From: Hydnum rufescens UP504
Taxonomy: Eukaryota; Basidiomycota; Agaricomycetes; Cantharellales; Hydnaceae
NCBI GenBank assembly: GCA_014904985.1
Contig: MU128954.1
Span: 105,450 to 169,449 of the forward strand
Direction of reading: 5' to 3'
DNA length: 64,000 bases
Part shown: positions 35,480 to 48,472 of the stretch, piece after piece
How the letters are laid out: each line of letters opens with the position of its first letter
Numbering within the stretch: the first letter of the stretch is position 1
Notes under the pieces: generated by a model
Database searches by the model: none
Told to the model about the DNA's origin: nothing
Seen by the model: the letters and a program-made list of their open reading frames with translations, nothing else
Position numbers and translations under genes: made by a program

Positions 35480-36935
35480 ATGAGCGACGGTACGTCGACA
35501 GACAGCATGTGCCACCATTCTCGTCGTCGATAGCGGTACTCGCGTCCAATACTCGCCTTTGTATTCGACTTTGTACCAACTCACGCACCGGCTCACGGCC
35601 TCGCAAATTCTCTGATTTTTCCGCATATATTCCGCCCTCCATTTTACTGTTTCGCTCTTTCACGCCGGTTTCGTCGTTTCCTCGCCAATCTCATCGTTCA
35701 CCTCATTGTCCGACTTCCACCTGACACGTATGAACCCCAACTCTTCATTTCAGCATGGCAGCACAGTAATACCAACGACGCCGTAGCCCCCAATGCCGAC
35801 GAGGGCTGGGCTAACCATGGGCGCTCTCCGTCCCCTGCTCGCAACGGTGGGGGCGACAGAGAGATGAAGGACCTGACTAGGGACGGCCGCGATGCTGGTG
35901 CTAGAGAACGACGCAGTCGAAGTCGTAGCCCAGCACGCCGCGAGGATCGTCCTGATCGCGGCAGGTTGGTCAGTCTCTCTCCAGAATGCTAGCCCGACTG
36001 ATATATCAGTCGCAGATCCGATGGTGGCAATAACCCTGGCAATAACCTCCATGTCTCAGGTCTTTCCACCAAGGTTGATAACCGCGAACTAGAGATAGCT
36101 TTCAGCAAGTATGGCAAGGTGCGAACTTCCGATCGTAGGCCCGAGTTTCTCTTTGTCATCTCGCACAATCCAGGTTGATAAAGCTGCGATTATGTTCGAT
36201 CCGCACACCCGTGAGAGCCGTGGATTTGGTTTCGTCACCATGGAAACTGTTGAGGGAGCTGACGCAGCCATCGCGGCGCTCAATGCGACTGACCTCCTTG
36301 GCAAGACAATGACCGTTGAAAAGGTTACCCGGAGATTCGCTTTTAATGTTATACTTGCTAATTGGCCGGTCATCCCAGGCCCGCCGTGGTCGTGCTCGCA
36401 CTCCTACTCCTGGACGATACTTTGGACCTCCCAAAAGGGGTGAATGTCAGTGGTCCTTTTTTTTCTACCCTTTATCTTCTCTGGTACCTTGATTCCTCGT
36501 GAGTGCCCGATTTCCCTGACCTGGGCCTGCCGTTCTAGCAGATGAGCGCCCATATGATCCTCGTCCATATGACTCCCGCTACGCTGGAAATGGTCGCGAT
36601 GATCGGCGCTTTGATGACAGGTGGGTCCTTTGTCTCGGTTACTTCGTATTATCTTGACTATCACCCTGCCTAGGCCTCCGAGAGGTGGACGGGCTACGGT
36701 AGTGGCCGTGATCCCCGTGACGACAGGAGGTACGACGATCGTCGACATGATGATAGGAGGTACGACGACCGAAGGGAAAGGTTCGACGACAGGAGGTATT
36801 GAGCAATTCCGACTTGCTGTATTTGCCCGCCGCCCTTCGACTCCAGCTTTGACCACGCCCCACCCTTCTCTCTTCTCAAGATATGACGACAGGTCCCGAT
36901 ACGATGATAGGCGCTACGATGACAGGCGTTACTAA
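35480..36935 (+). CDS. Transformer-2-like SR splicing factor (one RRM, RS/RDDR-rich)
   Basis: RNA-binding splicing regulator. Exon 1 is only ten coding bases (MSD plus one base, 35480-35489). A 264-bp first intron joins it to AWQHSNTNDAVAPNADEGW at 35754. An RS region follows (RERRSRSRSPARREDRPDRG). The RRM spans two introns: RNP2 NNLHVSGLS, KVDNRELEIAFSKYGK|VDKA, RNP1 RGFGFVTM and GKTMTVEK. The linker ARRGRARTPTPGRYFGPPKR resembles the Tra2 linker closely. The tail is a run of DDRRYDDRR repeats, split by a last intron before YDDRSRYDDRRYDDRRY, stop TAA 36933-36935. All joins are GT-AG and in frame. Confidence 0.88.
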
Positions 36936-37462
36936 ATTCTCCGCTATTGTGAATATTGTCCGCAAAGAACCGAATCCTCTCGACTCGTCATCTCCCTCGG
37001 GTGTCGCCACACACATCCAAATCTGATCCCAACCCGTTCGATTGCCCCTTGTCTGTCTCCCTTTTTTCTTTCTTGCTGAAAATACATCCTTTGTACCCCC
37101 GTATCGGTGTTCCCTCATGCGTACATACTCTTTTACATCCAGCTATATATTCTCGAACTCGTTTGGCGTTGAACTGAGGTTCTAAGCCAATCGCTTGCCT
37201 ATGATAAGCCAAGGAATAAAACCCATTCTTAGGGCTTTGGGTAGAGATCCACAGAATCACCTCAAGATTAATGGCTAGGTATACAGCGTGGTTCGGCCCA
37301 ATCGTAAATACGTGCGAAATAATGAAAGATGAAAGACCGCGCGCGCGCGCGGAAGGATGATGCGGAAGAGAAATACAGAGAAACCGTTAACATTGGTCGA
37401 TCAATCTATTTTTGGGCATCGTCTCGTTATAACTTGCCTGAAAGAGGGTGGATACAAGGCAT
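36936..37462. other. Convergent spacer with (CG)7 tract
   Basis: Between the 3' ends of the Tra2-like gene and the first KRE6-like gene. It contains an alternating (CG)7 run at 37338-37351. Nothing coding was recognised. Confidence 0.5.
37338..37351. repeat. (CG)7 dinucleotide tract
   Basis: Fourteen bases of alternating CG, unusual in fungal intergenic DNA because CpG decays quickly. Seen directly. Confidence 0.85.
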
Positions 37463-40193
37463 TCAACGTCGGCGACCCCGAACTTGAGGAAAGGATAAAC
37501 ATACCCCTGTACCATCATTGACCCAAACAGTCAAGTTCGGGTTTGTGTAGGCTATCGAAAGGATGAGCACGTTAGATTGGCAACACCGTGTGCCAAAGGA
37601 TTCAGGAGGATACGAACCCTCGGAATATCTGGGGGAACAAAAGAGACATTAGTTCTGGCAAGGAGCGATTTGGACAGGGCCAACGGCTGCTCACTGATTG
37701 ATGTACTTTTCCGTTGGGAATGCCTCCGGGCTGCACCCAACCTTGAGGAGAGATTCCAAGTGAAGCTCGACAAATGAAAATCTAAGAGGCACAAGGAAAG
37801 AACACACATTCCGATTGTTTGGATCTTGGTATACGCGGACATAGTCTATTAACATAGTAGATGGAAATGTTAAGTTTGGTGTGATCTATCGAACAAGGTG
37901 AGCGAACTGAATTCTCCCAGAAGTTCACAGAAATCTTGACTCACGTATCCGAAGCCATGACTGATGCCGAGATTCATGATGATGTATAGTGGCTCCTCTG
38001 GAATGTTGCGCTGACTGATGTTTGTGTTCGGATTCGGACCTATGGAAGCGTCAGGAACAATAAATAAAATCATTAGAGGACTACACCTACCGATTGAGGA
38101 CGAAAATACAGTCCACGAAGGCTCTCCATCATTGACCCATGTGATATGCCCATTCGGGCCAGGTACGTATTCGACACCATAGGTCGCGAATTTCCGCCCA
38201 TTGAACTGCCACGCATCCTGACGAGTAGCCGAAACAGCGGAGACGGCTTCCTGATACATTCCACCCTGACGATACAGAGCGTCAAGAGACAATCGACGAA
38301 TGCAGGTATGTCCGCAATACACCTACTCGATATGCGTTGAGATGTGTCCGTGTGCCATTGTAGATGCGGACATCACTGCTACTATTCCTCCATGCATAAT
38401 CGTCATCAAAAGGTGCGAATCTAAAGCAAAACATCCGAGTCACGCATTGCACGAGTGAAGAAGAGGAAGAGACACTGACTGGCAACTCTGAGAAACAGTC
38501 CCAATACCCTCACCAGAGGAGGCCTCGAAGATGTCTAGCTCTGGAGCCGCTCGACCGACAAATGTCCCATCAGATCTCTTTGGTCCTGGATGAGGCTCGC
38601 CAGGACATGTACAGGCTGATAACCGCTGGCCTTGCTGGAATGACAGCGGGCCCTTGGCCGTCATGGCCGTAGGGGGTTGGCCTGCCAAAGACTGATTCGC
38701 CAGAGTCCCATAGTCGCAAGCATCATACGAGTATGGCCACATTCCCTGCAATGAAGCGCCATAACCCGCCCGACCGAGGTTGCCTAAGACGAACGTCGGA
38801 AATGGAATAAGAAATAGTCATTTTCTCCTCAGTCCAAAGACGAACCCATCATCCATATGGCAGGCCAAAGGCCTGGGTATCTGGGATCTCCAGGAAGAGA
38901 GACGTTCACTGCGGTCTGCACGTAAGGTGTCGGGGACAACGGGAGGGCAGGAGGAAGTAAAATACCTTCAATGTAGCCTCCAGTGAAACAGAATTTATTC
39001 CATGATGAAAGAGTCCACCTTGATAGTTCAAGTCGTGTGTCTCCATTTGCGAGAGCATGATCTCGAGGTAGCCATCTTCAGTAGTGGTGATCGCTGCCGG
39101 GTCGTAGTACTCTAGATTCCCTGTTTGCCTGCTCGAGAACTCAGGAGATGGCCACCAAGTCTGGGTCTACAGGCATACCAATAATGTAGGTCAACAGCTT
39201 CCCAATATGGGTCGTCGCCCTACACCGTTGTTAGTATTCTCGAAAGCTTATTGGGAGAGAAAAGGGTGACGAACAGGATAAAAGGTCCGATTAGGAGTAT
39301 TAAATTCGTCAGAGAATACTAAATTCCACAGCGAATTATCGGCGAGGCTGTTGAAGTACACAGCAGAGGATGGTGTGTCTACATCGATTAAGGCGAAATT
39401 CCACTGATTACTGGGACTTGGCCTGATGCATTAATTCCACCTAAATTGTATCCACCAAGCTTGGAGGGCTTGGCTCGGAGACCCATGAGCAAAGGGTATC
39501 CGGTACTAATGCAATGAGAGCTAAGTACAGTGTATCGAAGAGATGGAAAGATGAGAAAGATGACCGTGCCACTCACAATAAAATGAGAAGAGTCAAGCTC
39601 AGGAGAGCGAGGAAACCGACATTTGCGAGGCCTCGCCAGGTGAAAATGGACCCTTGCGGTACAGTCGAGGATCGGGATCGTGGAGCTCATCTTTTGGAAT
39701 CACGAAAGTCAGTATCAGGATCCTGCGCACAAGGGAGAAATGGTGTTACCATCTGGTTCAGCAATTTCAGGATCCAGATCCTTTCCCCATGATAAGAGAT
39801 CAATTTCGCTGCCACCTGACGAGGGCCGAGCTGAGACAGTGCTCTATTAGAAACGCCGTAAGAATAGTTAAGGTCTCTTTGGACGACTGATTCAACGTCA
39901 CCTCCGTTCGCGCACGTGGATATGGGGTGAGTGGAGACTGCGTCAGAATTTCAGCGATAAGGACATGGGTTGGGGACACTGAAGCATACAGAGGGCACGG
40001 AAAGGAGCTGGCTAGACTCAGACGCGGCAATAATCTGCGGCTGATCTCCGTAGTCCGTAATGGCAGGAGGAGGAGGAGATGGAGAAGGGGATGGAGAAGG
40101 GGATCGGGACGGGGATCGGGGATGAGAATATCTTAAAGGGCTAGCGTTGGGCCCACTCGTAAAGGGGAAGCTGGGCACTCTCTTATGGGTCAT
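37463..40193 (-). CDS. KRE6/SKN1-family GH16 glucan-synthesis protein, copy 1
   Basis: Type II membrane protein of the secretory pathway needed for beta-1,6-glucan assembly. Start ATG 40193 (MTHKRVPSFPFTSG), then an SPSPSP-rich cytosolic tail. The membrane helix is RGLANVGFLALLSLTLLILL. The lumenal GH16 domain carries SKLGGYNLGGINASGQVP, WNLVFSDEFNTPNRTFYP-type, GMWPYSYDACDYGTLANQSL and LSACTCPGEPHPGPKRSDG. The catalytic PELDIFEA (ExDxxE) is intact. Next come ATYGVEYVPGPNGHITWVND and NISQRNIPEEPLYIIMNLGI, then IDYVRVYQDPNNRN and VGCSPEAFPTEKYINQ. The end is reached through an 11-nt micro-exon (37618-37628) and the exon AYTNPNLTVWVNDGTG, stop 37463. Many introns of about 50-66 bases. Tandem with a second copy. 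Confidence 0.9.
37618..37628 (-). other. 11-nt micro-exon of KRE6/SKN1 copy 1
   Basis: ATATTCCGAGG, flanked by CCCCCAG on its 5' side and GTTCGT on its 3' side, sits between two introns of 66 bases each (37629-37694 and 37552-37617). It turns YIN-CA... into YINQYSEAYTNPN. Without it the next exon is out of frame. Confidence 0.7.
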
Positions 40194-41469
40194 GGAAAGA
40201 AGATTCAGGATGAGGGCAGACGGATTTCCATCGTATAATTATACAAAAACCAGAAAGGTGAGGCGGGCCTGGGGAAGTTGCCGGATACAGGGCAGCACCC
40301 AGAATAGCTCGCTTTGGAATTGGTACGATCATAAAGAACATATATCACATCAATGCAGTGCTTCTCCGCGCTGGCATCACCGTATTTACCGATGGAATTT
40401 GAAGCACTACACTGGTGTCAGAGCGCTGCTCTTTGGTTGAGAGTTGCTATCGCAATCAGCCATCACAAATATGCACATGCCACATGTACTGAGACACACT
40501 CCGTTTCTGAATTCCTATGCCCGCAGACGCGGCATCTTAGAGATCGCGAACAACTTGTGGATGATGCATCATTCATGACCCCTGCTTTGAGTCGCGGACT
40601 ATGGTGGCCCTCTCAGAGACCAATTGTAAACGCCCCTCGCCCTGCCACCTATACAATACAGATCCTCAATTGTTACATAATCCTGTTTAGTGCCTACTCG
40701 GTAGCGGCGACAAGTGCCAATTGCCGGATTCGTCAGCTGCTCCTATTATAGCTCGCTCTCAGATCAACAAAGATAGCGTGATGAACTAAAGACACCCTAA
40801 CATGCACTACTACATACGAATCCAGAACAGACCAATGCTTGGTCTGGACCACCATGATTGAGACAATCCACACGGCGGGATCACTCCCAGCGGAATGAAA
40901 AAAAACATCAGCCCTGACACCTGGGCAGGTCATGCAAACGTTGGGGACACCATATACACCTTTATACTGGACACGTTTCATCGGCGCATGGCAATAGGAC
41001 GGGGCATCACCAATGCTTGAGGTATAAGTCAACAAATGGGACAAAACCGCCTATAACCGATGCAGAACGGAAGCCCTTGGATTCTGATGTTCCGCAGACT
41101 TGAGAAATAGTACACAGGAGGTTTTAGAGCCTCCCAGAGTCGTTTTCATTCTCGAGGCTAATTCCCAGCTGTGGGGCTTACCTTTTATTGTGATAAAAGT
41201 TCATTCCTGGTTTGGGTGGGCTCGCGGAGGTCCTGTGTTCCTAGGTCTGCTGAGGAACGTCTTCCCGCGACATTGCTTTCGATAGTAGTGACATTGCTAA
41301 TAAATTATGTGAAACCACAATACAAAGTCCAACAGCAACAGGGAGCTCACAAAATAGCACATAAAGGATATGTACTGGTCAGCGCTAGACTACCTCAGCA
41401 TTGATCTATTAGACTATTTTTGGGGAACGATTGGTTGAAACTTCCCTGTGGACGAAGGCGGGCTTTCAG
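40194..41469. other. Spacer between the two KRE6/SKN1 copies
   Basis: About 1.3 kb. No third copy or fragment of the GH16 domain was found. Frames at 40353-40751 (+) and 40733-41044 (-) are unrecognised. The left part should hold the promoter of copy 1. Confidence 0.5.
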
Positions 41470-44016
41470 CTAAGTCTTTGAGAGCAAGAAATAATGCGCG
41501 AATTTTACCCCTGAACCATCGGTTTTCCATGTCGTATAATTGGGATTTGTGTAGGCTACAGGGGATTAAAAAACGGTCAGTCTGCAGTCTGCAATTATCT
41601 TGCGATCGGCCGAACCATCGATGTATCTAAAGGACGTGCTTCAGATGCCTGATCGAATGAAAGATTCTAAACGAATGCCACTCACTGATTGATATAAGCC
41701 TCAGTCGGGAACCCGGCCGGATTGCAACCCACCTTCACGTCTGTGAGTCAAGAAGAGACGACTCGAAATACACAATATAGCTTACATTTCTATTGTTCGG
41801 ATCCTGATACACTCGAACGTAGTCGATCAACATTGTCGCTGGAAATGGGAGATTCGGGGATATCTACAGCCAGAAAGTGAGAAGCACAATATTCGTAAAA
41901 CAGTGCAGCATGGACGCACATATCCAAATGAGGGACTAATTCCAAGATTCATGATGATGTAAAGCGGCTCCTGCGGGATAGGTCGTTGGCTGATATTCAC
42001 GATGGAGTTCGGTCCTGATGTGTGTATGTGAGGTGTCTGATCCCGGGCACTGAAGACAGTTGTTTCTGCTAATCTCACCTACCGCACTCGCATACAGGGC
42101 CCAGGAAGGTTTGCCGTTGCTGACCCAAATGACATAACCATCGGGGCCTGGCTGATATTCGACCCCGTAAATAGAGAAGCCCCCACCATTTCCTTCATAT
42201 GCGGTCTGGTTTGTATCTGTCAATCCTGATACCGCCTCTTGATACGGGCCACCCTAAGAATATGATGTACGATGAATGCCAAAGAATTAGCCCAACGACG
42301 AGAGAACTTGCCCGATAGGAATTATAGTTCGAGATCGTCGTATCGTAGATATGCGCATTACTCGAACCATTCTTCCAATTGTAATCATCGTCAAAGGGCG
42401 CATATCTATCCGCCATCAGACGAACATCAACGGACACCACAATATCTAAATGCTCACTGGCAACTTTGAGAGGTCCGCCCGGTACTCGTACTACTGACCA
42501 CGACCGCTTCGAAAACATCCAACTCTGGTGCTGAACGGCCTACGAAAGTACCATCCGACTTCTTCGGGCCAGGATGTGACTCGCCAGGACAGGTGCAAGC
42601 GGATAGTCTTTGACCTGGTAAGTACGATAAAGGTCCGGTGGTGGTTTGCGCTGCGGCTGGCTGGCCTTGGAAGGTCTGGTTGGCTAAGGTCCCCCAATCA
42701 CAGGAATCATACGAGTAGGGCCACATCCCTTCCAAAGAGGCACCATAACCTGCCGACCGAGGTTGCCTGCGAAGAAAAGTATTAGAATCGCGATCCTCAA
42801 CAAACGACACCTGATCGCTTGCCCATCATCCAGACTGCAGGCCATAGTCCTGCATATTTCGGACTTCCAGGTAGTGATACATTGACTAGACCAGGGTGCT
42901 TAATGCGAGAGAAACAGGTCGAAAGGAGATTGAAATACCTTCGAGATATCCGCCTGTGAAGCAAAATTTATTCCAACTGGACATGTGACCACCTTGATAG
43001 GAAAGATTGTGGGTTTCCTGTTGTGAAATAGTGATGGCGAGATGTCCATCCTGGGTCGTAGTAATCGCGCTAGGATCATACCACTCCAAATCACCAGTTT
43101 GCCTGAGAGTGACCTATTTTGAGCATGACAATGATGATGTGATGCACGACGTGCGATACCAGTAATGGAGATCGACAGCTTCCCAGTACGGATCGTCGCC
43201 CTGAGGTCAAACAGTTGAGAGAAATTCCTTCCCGGTTCGAAAAAAAAAGCATACAGGATAAAAGGTCCGATTCGGGGTGTTGAATTCATCCGAGAAGACC
43301 ACATCCCACTGCGAACCATCTTTGAACGAGCTGAAATGAAAGGCTGAACTTGGTGTGTCCTGGTCAACCAGGGCAAAGTGACCAATAATTTCTGGAACCT
43401 GTCCAGAAGCATTTATGCCGCCTATGTTGTATCCCCCGAGCTTTGATGGCTTTCGGGACAAGATATACGACCCTAAGGGATATCCCGCGCTGAAATAGGA
43501 TGTAGATGAGGAAGTGGATATACAAGATCTTGGCTATTTACTCACAAGAGTGTGATCAACGCGGCACACACTATAAAGAGAAACCCAAGATTCGCCAGTC
43601 CTCGGAGCGTGAAGACAGTCCCACCCGAATCCTTCCTACGATCTCGACGTGGATCTGGAGTGTGGAGGTAGTCTGTATGGGAAGGCAACGAATGTGAGGA
43701 ATAAAAGTGCAGGAAAAGAGGAAACCAACTCGCCGTCCGGTTCAGCACGTTCCAAGTCATTCTCCACTAACGATGACAACTGGAACCAAAACCGTCGCTA
43801 ATTACATAGAGCACGAGGAACAACAGTGGCTGACCTCATCAACATTTTCTTCGCTGCCATGAAAGAGTGTTGGGGTTGAAGACTCGGTTTCTTGAGAGGG
43901 AATATACGTCCTGATAGAGTCAGGTCGTATCGGAGGGTTAAGTAGTTCTTGGCCAGAAGACATGAGGGCGTTTGGCCAGATGAAAAGGGATACGATGGCG
44001 CTCTGTTATGAGCCAT
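41470..44016 (-). CDS. KRE6/SKN1-family GH16 glucan-synthesis protein, copy 2
   Basis: Paralogue of the downstream copy, same order and intron layout. Start ATG 44016 (MAHNRAPSYPFSSG, alignable with MTHKRVPSFPFTSG). Membrane helix LANLGFLFIVCAALITLL. Lumenal GH16 domain: SKLGGYNIGGINASGQVPEI, DTPSSAFHFSSFKDGSQWDV, VFSDEFNTPNRTFYP and GDLEWYDPSAITTTQDGHLA. Then MSSWNKFCFTGGYLEG, LEGMWPYSYDSCDWGTLANQ and catalytic PELDVFEA. YGVEYQPGPDGYVIWVSNG, NISQRPIPQEPLYIIMNLGI and VGCNPAGFPTEAYINQ follow. An 11-nt micro-exon (41616-41626) leads to AYTNPNYTTWKTDGSGVK, stop 41470. The cytosolic tail is shorter than in copy 1 and lacks its SPSPSP run. No frame break was noticed. Confidence 0.9.
41616..41626 (-). 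other. 11-nt micro-exon of KRE6/SKN1 copy 2
   Basis: ATACATCGATG, preceded by CCTTTAG and followed by GTTCGG. The flanking introns are 59 (41627-41685) and 60 bases (41556-41615). It gives YINQYIDAYTNPN. Length, phase and position equal those in copy 1. Confidence 0.7.
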
Positions 44017-45148
44017 GATGCACAGTGATCTTCAGCCGCGGAAACGCCTGGTCTTATGGCTGAGACGGGGAAAACGAAGGGAAGTGGCTCGGAACTTGGG
44101 ATGCGGCGCAGTTAGGTCGACGGCAAACTCCGTCGTGCCTACCTTGTTCTCTACTCGAGACGACAACTGCGGTTGGCTGGTGACCTTCTGACTAACTCAG
44201 CCGAATAGTGTCGAAAGCCGTCGCGATTCAGAACTGAGTCGACTTGAGTCGTCGGGGCTACTGTTAAGCTCCCGCGTGACCTCACGTAATCAATTTGAGC
44301 ATGGCCCTTGTGCTGTCCTCAGAGCCCCAGGTCACAGCCTTATGCCAGATGGGAGAGTGATCTGTGACCTCCTAAGCCCACAGGCCTCTGATCCGTGCCG
44401 TGATTGCTTCACCCTACGATGTTAGCTTTTAAATCCTCTCGCTATGTCCTCCCTTTTTTTGCAATATTCCTTCTCGAAAACGCGTATGGCTACCCTTCCC
44501 CGCCCACTCTGTCCAATCTATCTATTCCTAATGACACGAGTAACATTAGCGAAGACAGCGCCCGTCCCCAATAATTCTCCCCGTCAGTGAATAATAGAAA
44601 TGTATATATCTCCTATGCAATCCTGATCCTTCTTTTTATTCATCAAAGGTGCTCCCGCCCGCAGCGCTATCAGCTAAGCCCGCAGCACCACCGCTTGTCG
44701 CAGCCCCAGCTAAGCCTCCATCCCCGCCACCTGCAGTGCCCGTAAAACCTCTGGCAGAGTACCGCTCCGCCGCATCCGGGAGCTGTATCGGCTCTTGATA
44801 ACGCACATACCCATGTCCACACTCACACATATACGCCAACCCCTGCAGGTGTCCTACCTACATTGACATACATACCCATGTGCATAATCATGTTCATATA
44901 CGGAGGCATGTCCCTGCGGTCACTGTGGCATCTGGGAAATAAAAAAAATCATATCCTACAACTAGAAATCGCCTGTTTTCGCTTCAAGACCAAGCACGCA
45001 GGAAAAGTCAGCATAGGGCTTTGAGATGTTGCGTACAATGTATCCATTCCTAGGCTCCTAGCGATGAGTCTTCTGTACAGATAGTACATTACTAGAAAAT
45101 CATGCAACAGCATGGTATCGATCCCCTCCGCAAGCTGAGCACACAAAC
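44017..45148. other. Spacer between KRE6/SKN1 copy 2 and HEM2
   Basis: 1.1 kb upstream of copy 2. A 67-codon frame at 44636-44839 (-) starts MAYMCECGHGYVRYQEPIQ and becomes Gly/Ala-rich. It may be an exon of an unseen small gene, but it has no support. Confidence 0.4.
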
Positions 45149-47061
<1,913 letters not shown>

Positions 47062-47563
47062 TTCTTAATAACGTGTCCAAAACATCTAATTATTAGGCTA
47101 TTTTTGGGCCTGTAGAGGTTGGTCACCTACCCTGCTCTGTACGTTTTTTTCTTTATGTAGGGACTCGCACAGCCATTTAACATTATAACCAGTTTGTCCC
47201 CTATTGCGTGTGGGGGGATGGTTGTAATTGTGTCAATGCCCTCTCTTGATGCCATGGTTTTGTTGTAGTTATATCCCCATAGTCGTTCCCAATATAACTG
47301 ATCACTTCTTTTGGACTCGTCTCTTAGAATCTCCGTCGAGAATTTATAACCACTCTTCACACCCGTGTCTACAACCGCATTATTGAATTGACGAGCCCAG
47401 GTCTTGATTCAGAAATACACACCTATTCCAATGCAGCAGGACATCTCGCCCGATTTAAAAAAACAAAATGGCCAATGACCACAGTGCCAAAGCACAACAT
47501 CGTCGCTGACGGACCCTCTCTAAAGATGATTATCCTTCTTCCGCGCACATAGTGTTGAATCTT
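47062..47563. other. Intergenic, nothing recognised
   Basis: 502 bases downstream of URM1. A 77-codon minus-strand frame at 47127-47360 is unrecognised. Confidence 0.45.
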
Positions 47564-48313
47564 ATGAATCCGGAAGATTCTGAATCGTCCAACTGGGCCC
47601 CGATGGCTCGGGTTCAGGCATCGGCTTCCGCTGGCGGCATCCCTCCACAGTGGACGGCGAGAAGTGAAGATGAATTTCTGGATGATACATTGGCTCTAAT
47701 AATTAGATCACGAACAATTTCACGCCACCTTGATGTCCTAGCGCATCATCTCCCCCACTCGACTCCGGCGGACATATTCTGGATGGTCTGGATATTCACA
47801 GACAAGAAATGCTGCCTATTCCCCCGAAATCCTATGGGGACGGGATACCCCCGGAAAATGGGCGAATGGGCCCGTGGCGTTTCCGAGCTTTATCAATGTT
47901 CGTGCCGAGGACCTTTGGCTCTCAAAAGTGCTGCATCTTTCGCTGGGTGGCCTGGGTGCACCAACCGAATCGCGGATCAGCCCTTGAAACGCCCCTGGTG
48001 CTGTGTGTTGAGGGCGGCCCACATGGCATGGGACCAGGAGCTTTTCCTCGTCATCATAACTCTCAGTATCACAGTCCGAAAGAAGCATGAGACCACTGGG
48101 ACCGGGGATTTGAGGAATCTCGAAGATCAAGTTCCGTTGATACCTGAGGGGAAAAGCCGACCATGTATAAGGTCATATGCGTCATCACAGGGTTGCAGCC
48201 CTAGATTCAGGTCTCTACATAAAATCAGTTCAGTGAATGCGAAATACGGTCATGATAAGGGTCGTAAACGCCTTTCTGACATGCAATTCCTGGGCCATCC
48301 TCTACAGGCATAA
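47564..48313 (+). CDS. Hypothetical protein, 249 residues
   Basis: An uninterrupted frame from ATG 47564 (MNPEDSESSNWAPMARVQAS) to TAA at 48313. The first 80 residues (ARSEDEFLDDTLALIIRSRT, ISRHLDVLAHHLPHS) look like ordinary folded protein. The rest is Cys/Trp-rich and less convincing. A second frame at 47809-48090 is also open, so the true exon structure may switch frame. No domain, signal peptide or membrane helix was recognised. It lies just upstream of the SNM1-like gene on the same strand. Confidence 0.35.
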   Translation: MNPEDSESSNWAPMARVQASASAGGIPPQWTARSEDEFLDDTLALIIRSRTISRHLDVLAHHLPHSTPADIFWMVWIFTDKKCCLFPRNPMGTGYPRKMGEWARGVSELYQCSCRGPLALKSAASFAGWPGCTNRIADQPLKRPWCCVLRAAHMAWDQELFLVIITLSITVRKKHETTGTGDLRNLEDQVPLIPEGKSRPCIRSYASSQGCSPRFRSLHKISSVNAKYGHDKGRKRLSDMQFLGHPLQA

Positions 48314-48472
48314 GTGCTTGTAAGCCAAGTGCCACAGGCCGAGAATACAGGAGTACAAATATTCCATTTGTCCCTGTTGACGCGTGTGTATTATGTACGC
48401 CGAGAACATCCACTCGCATACATGCCTAGTTCCCTCTAGGACAGTCGTCAGGTGGCACTATTCCCTGTGAAT

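Noticed and set aside
36621..36935. Alternative 104-codon frame in the Tra2-like gene
   Set aside because: The spliced frame gives the DDRRYDDRR tail; this frame reads through introns.
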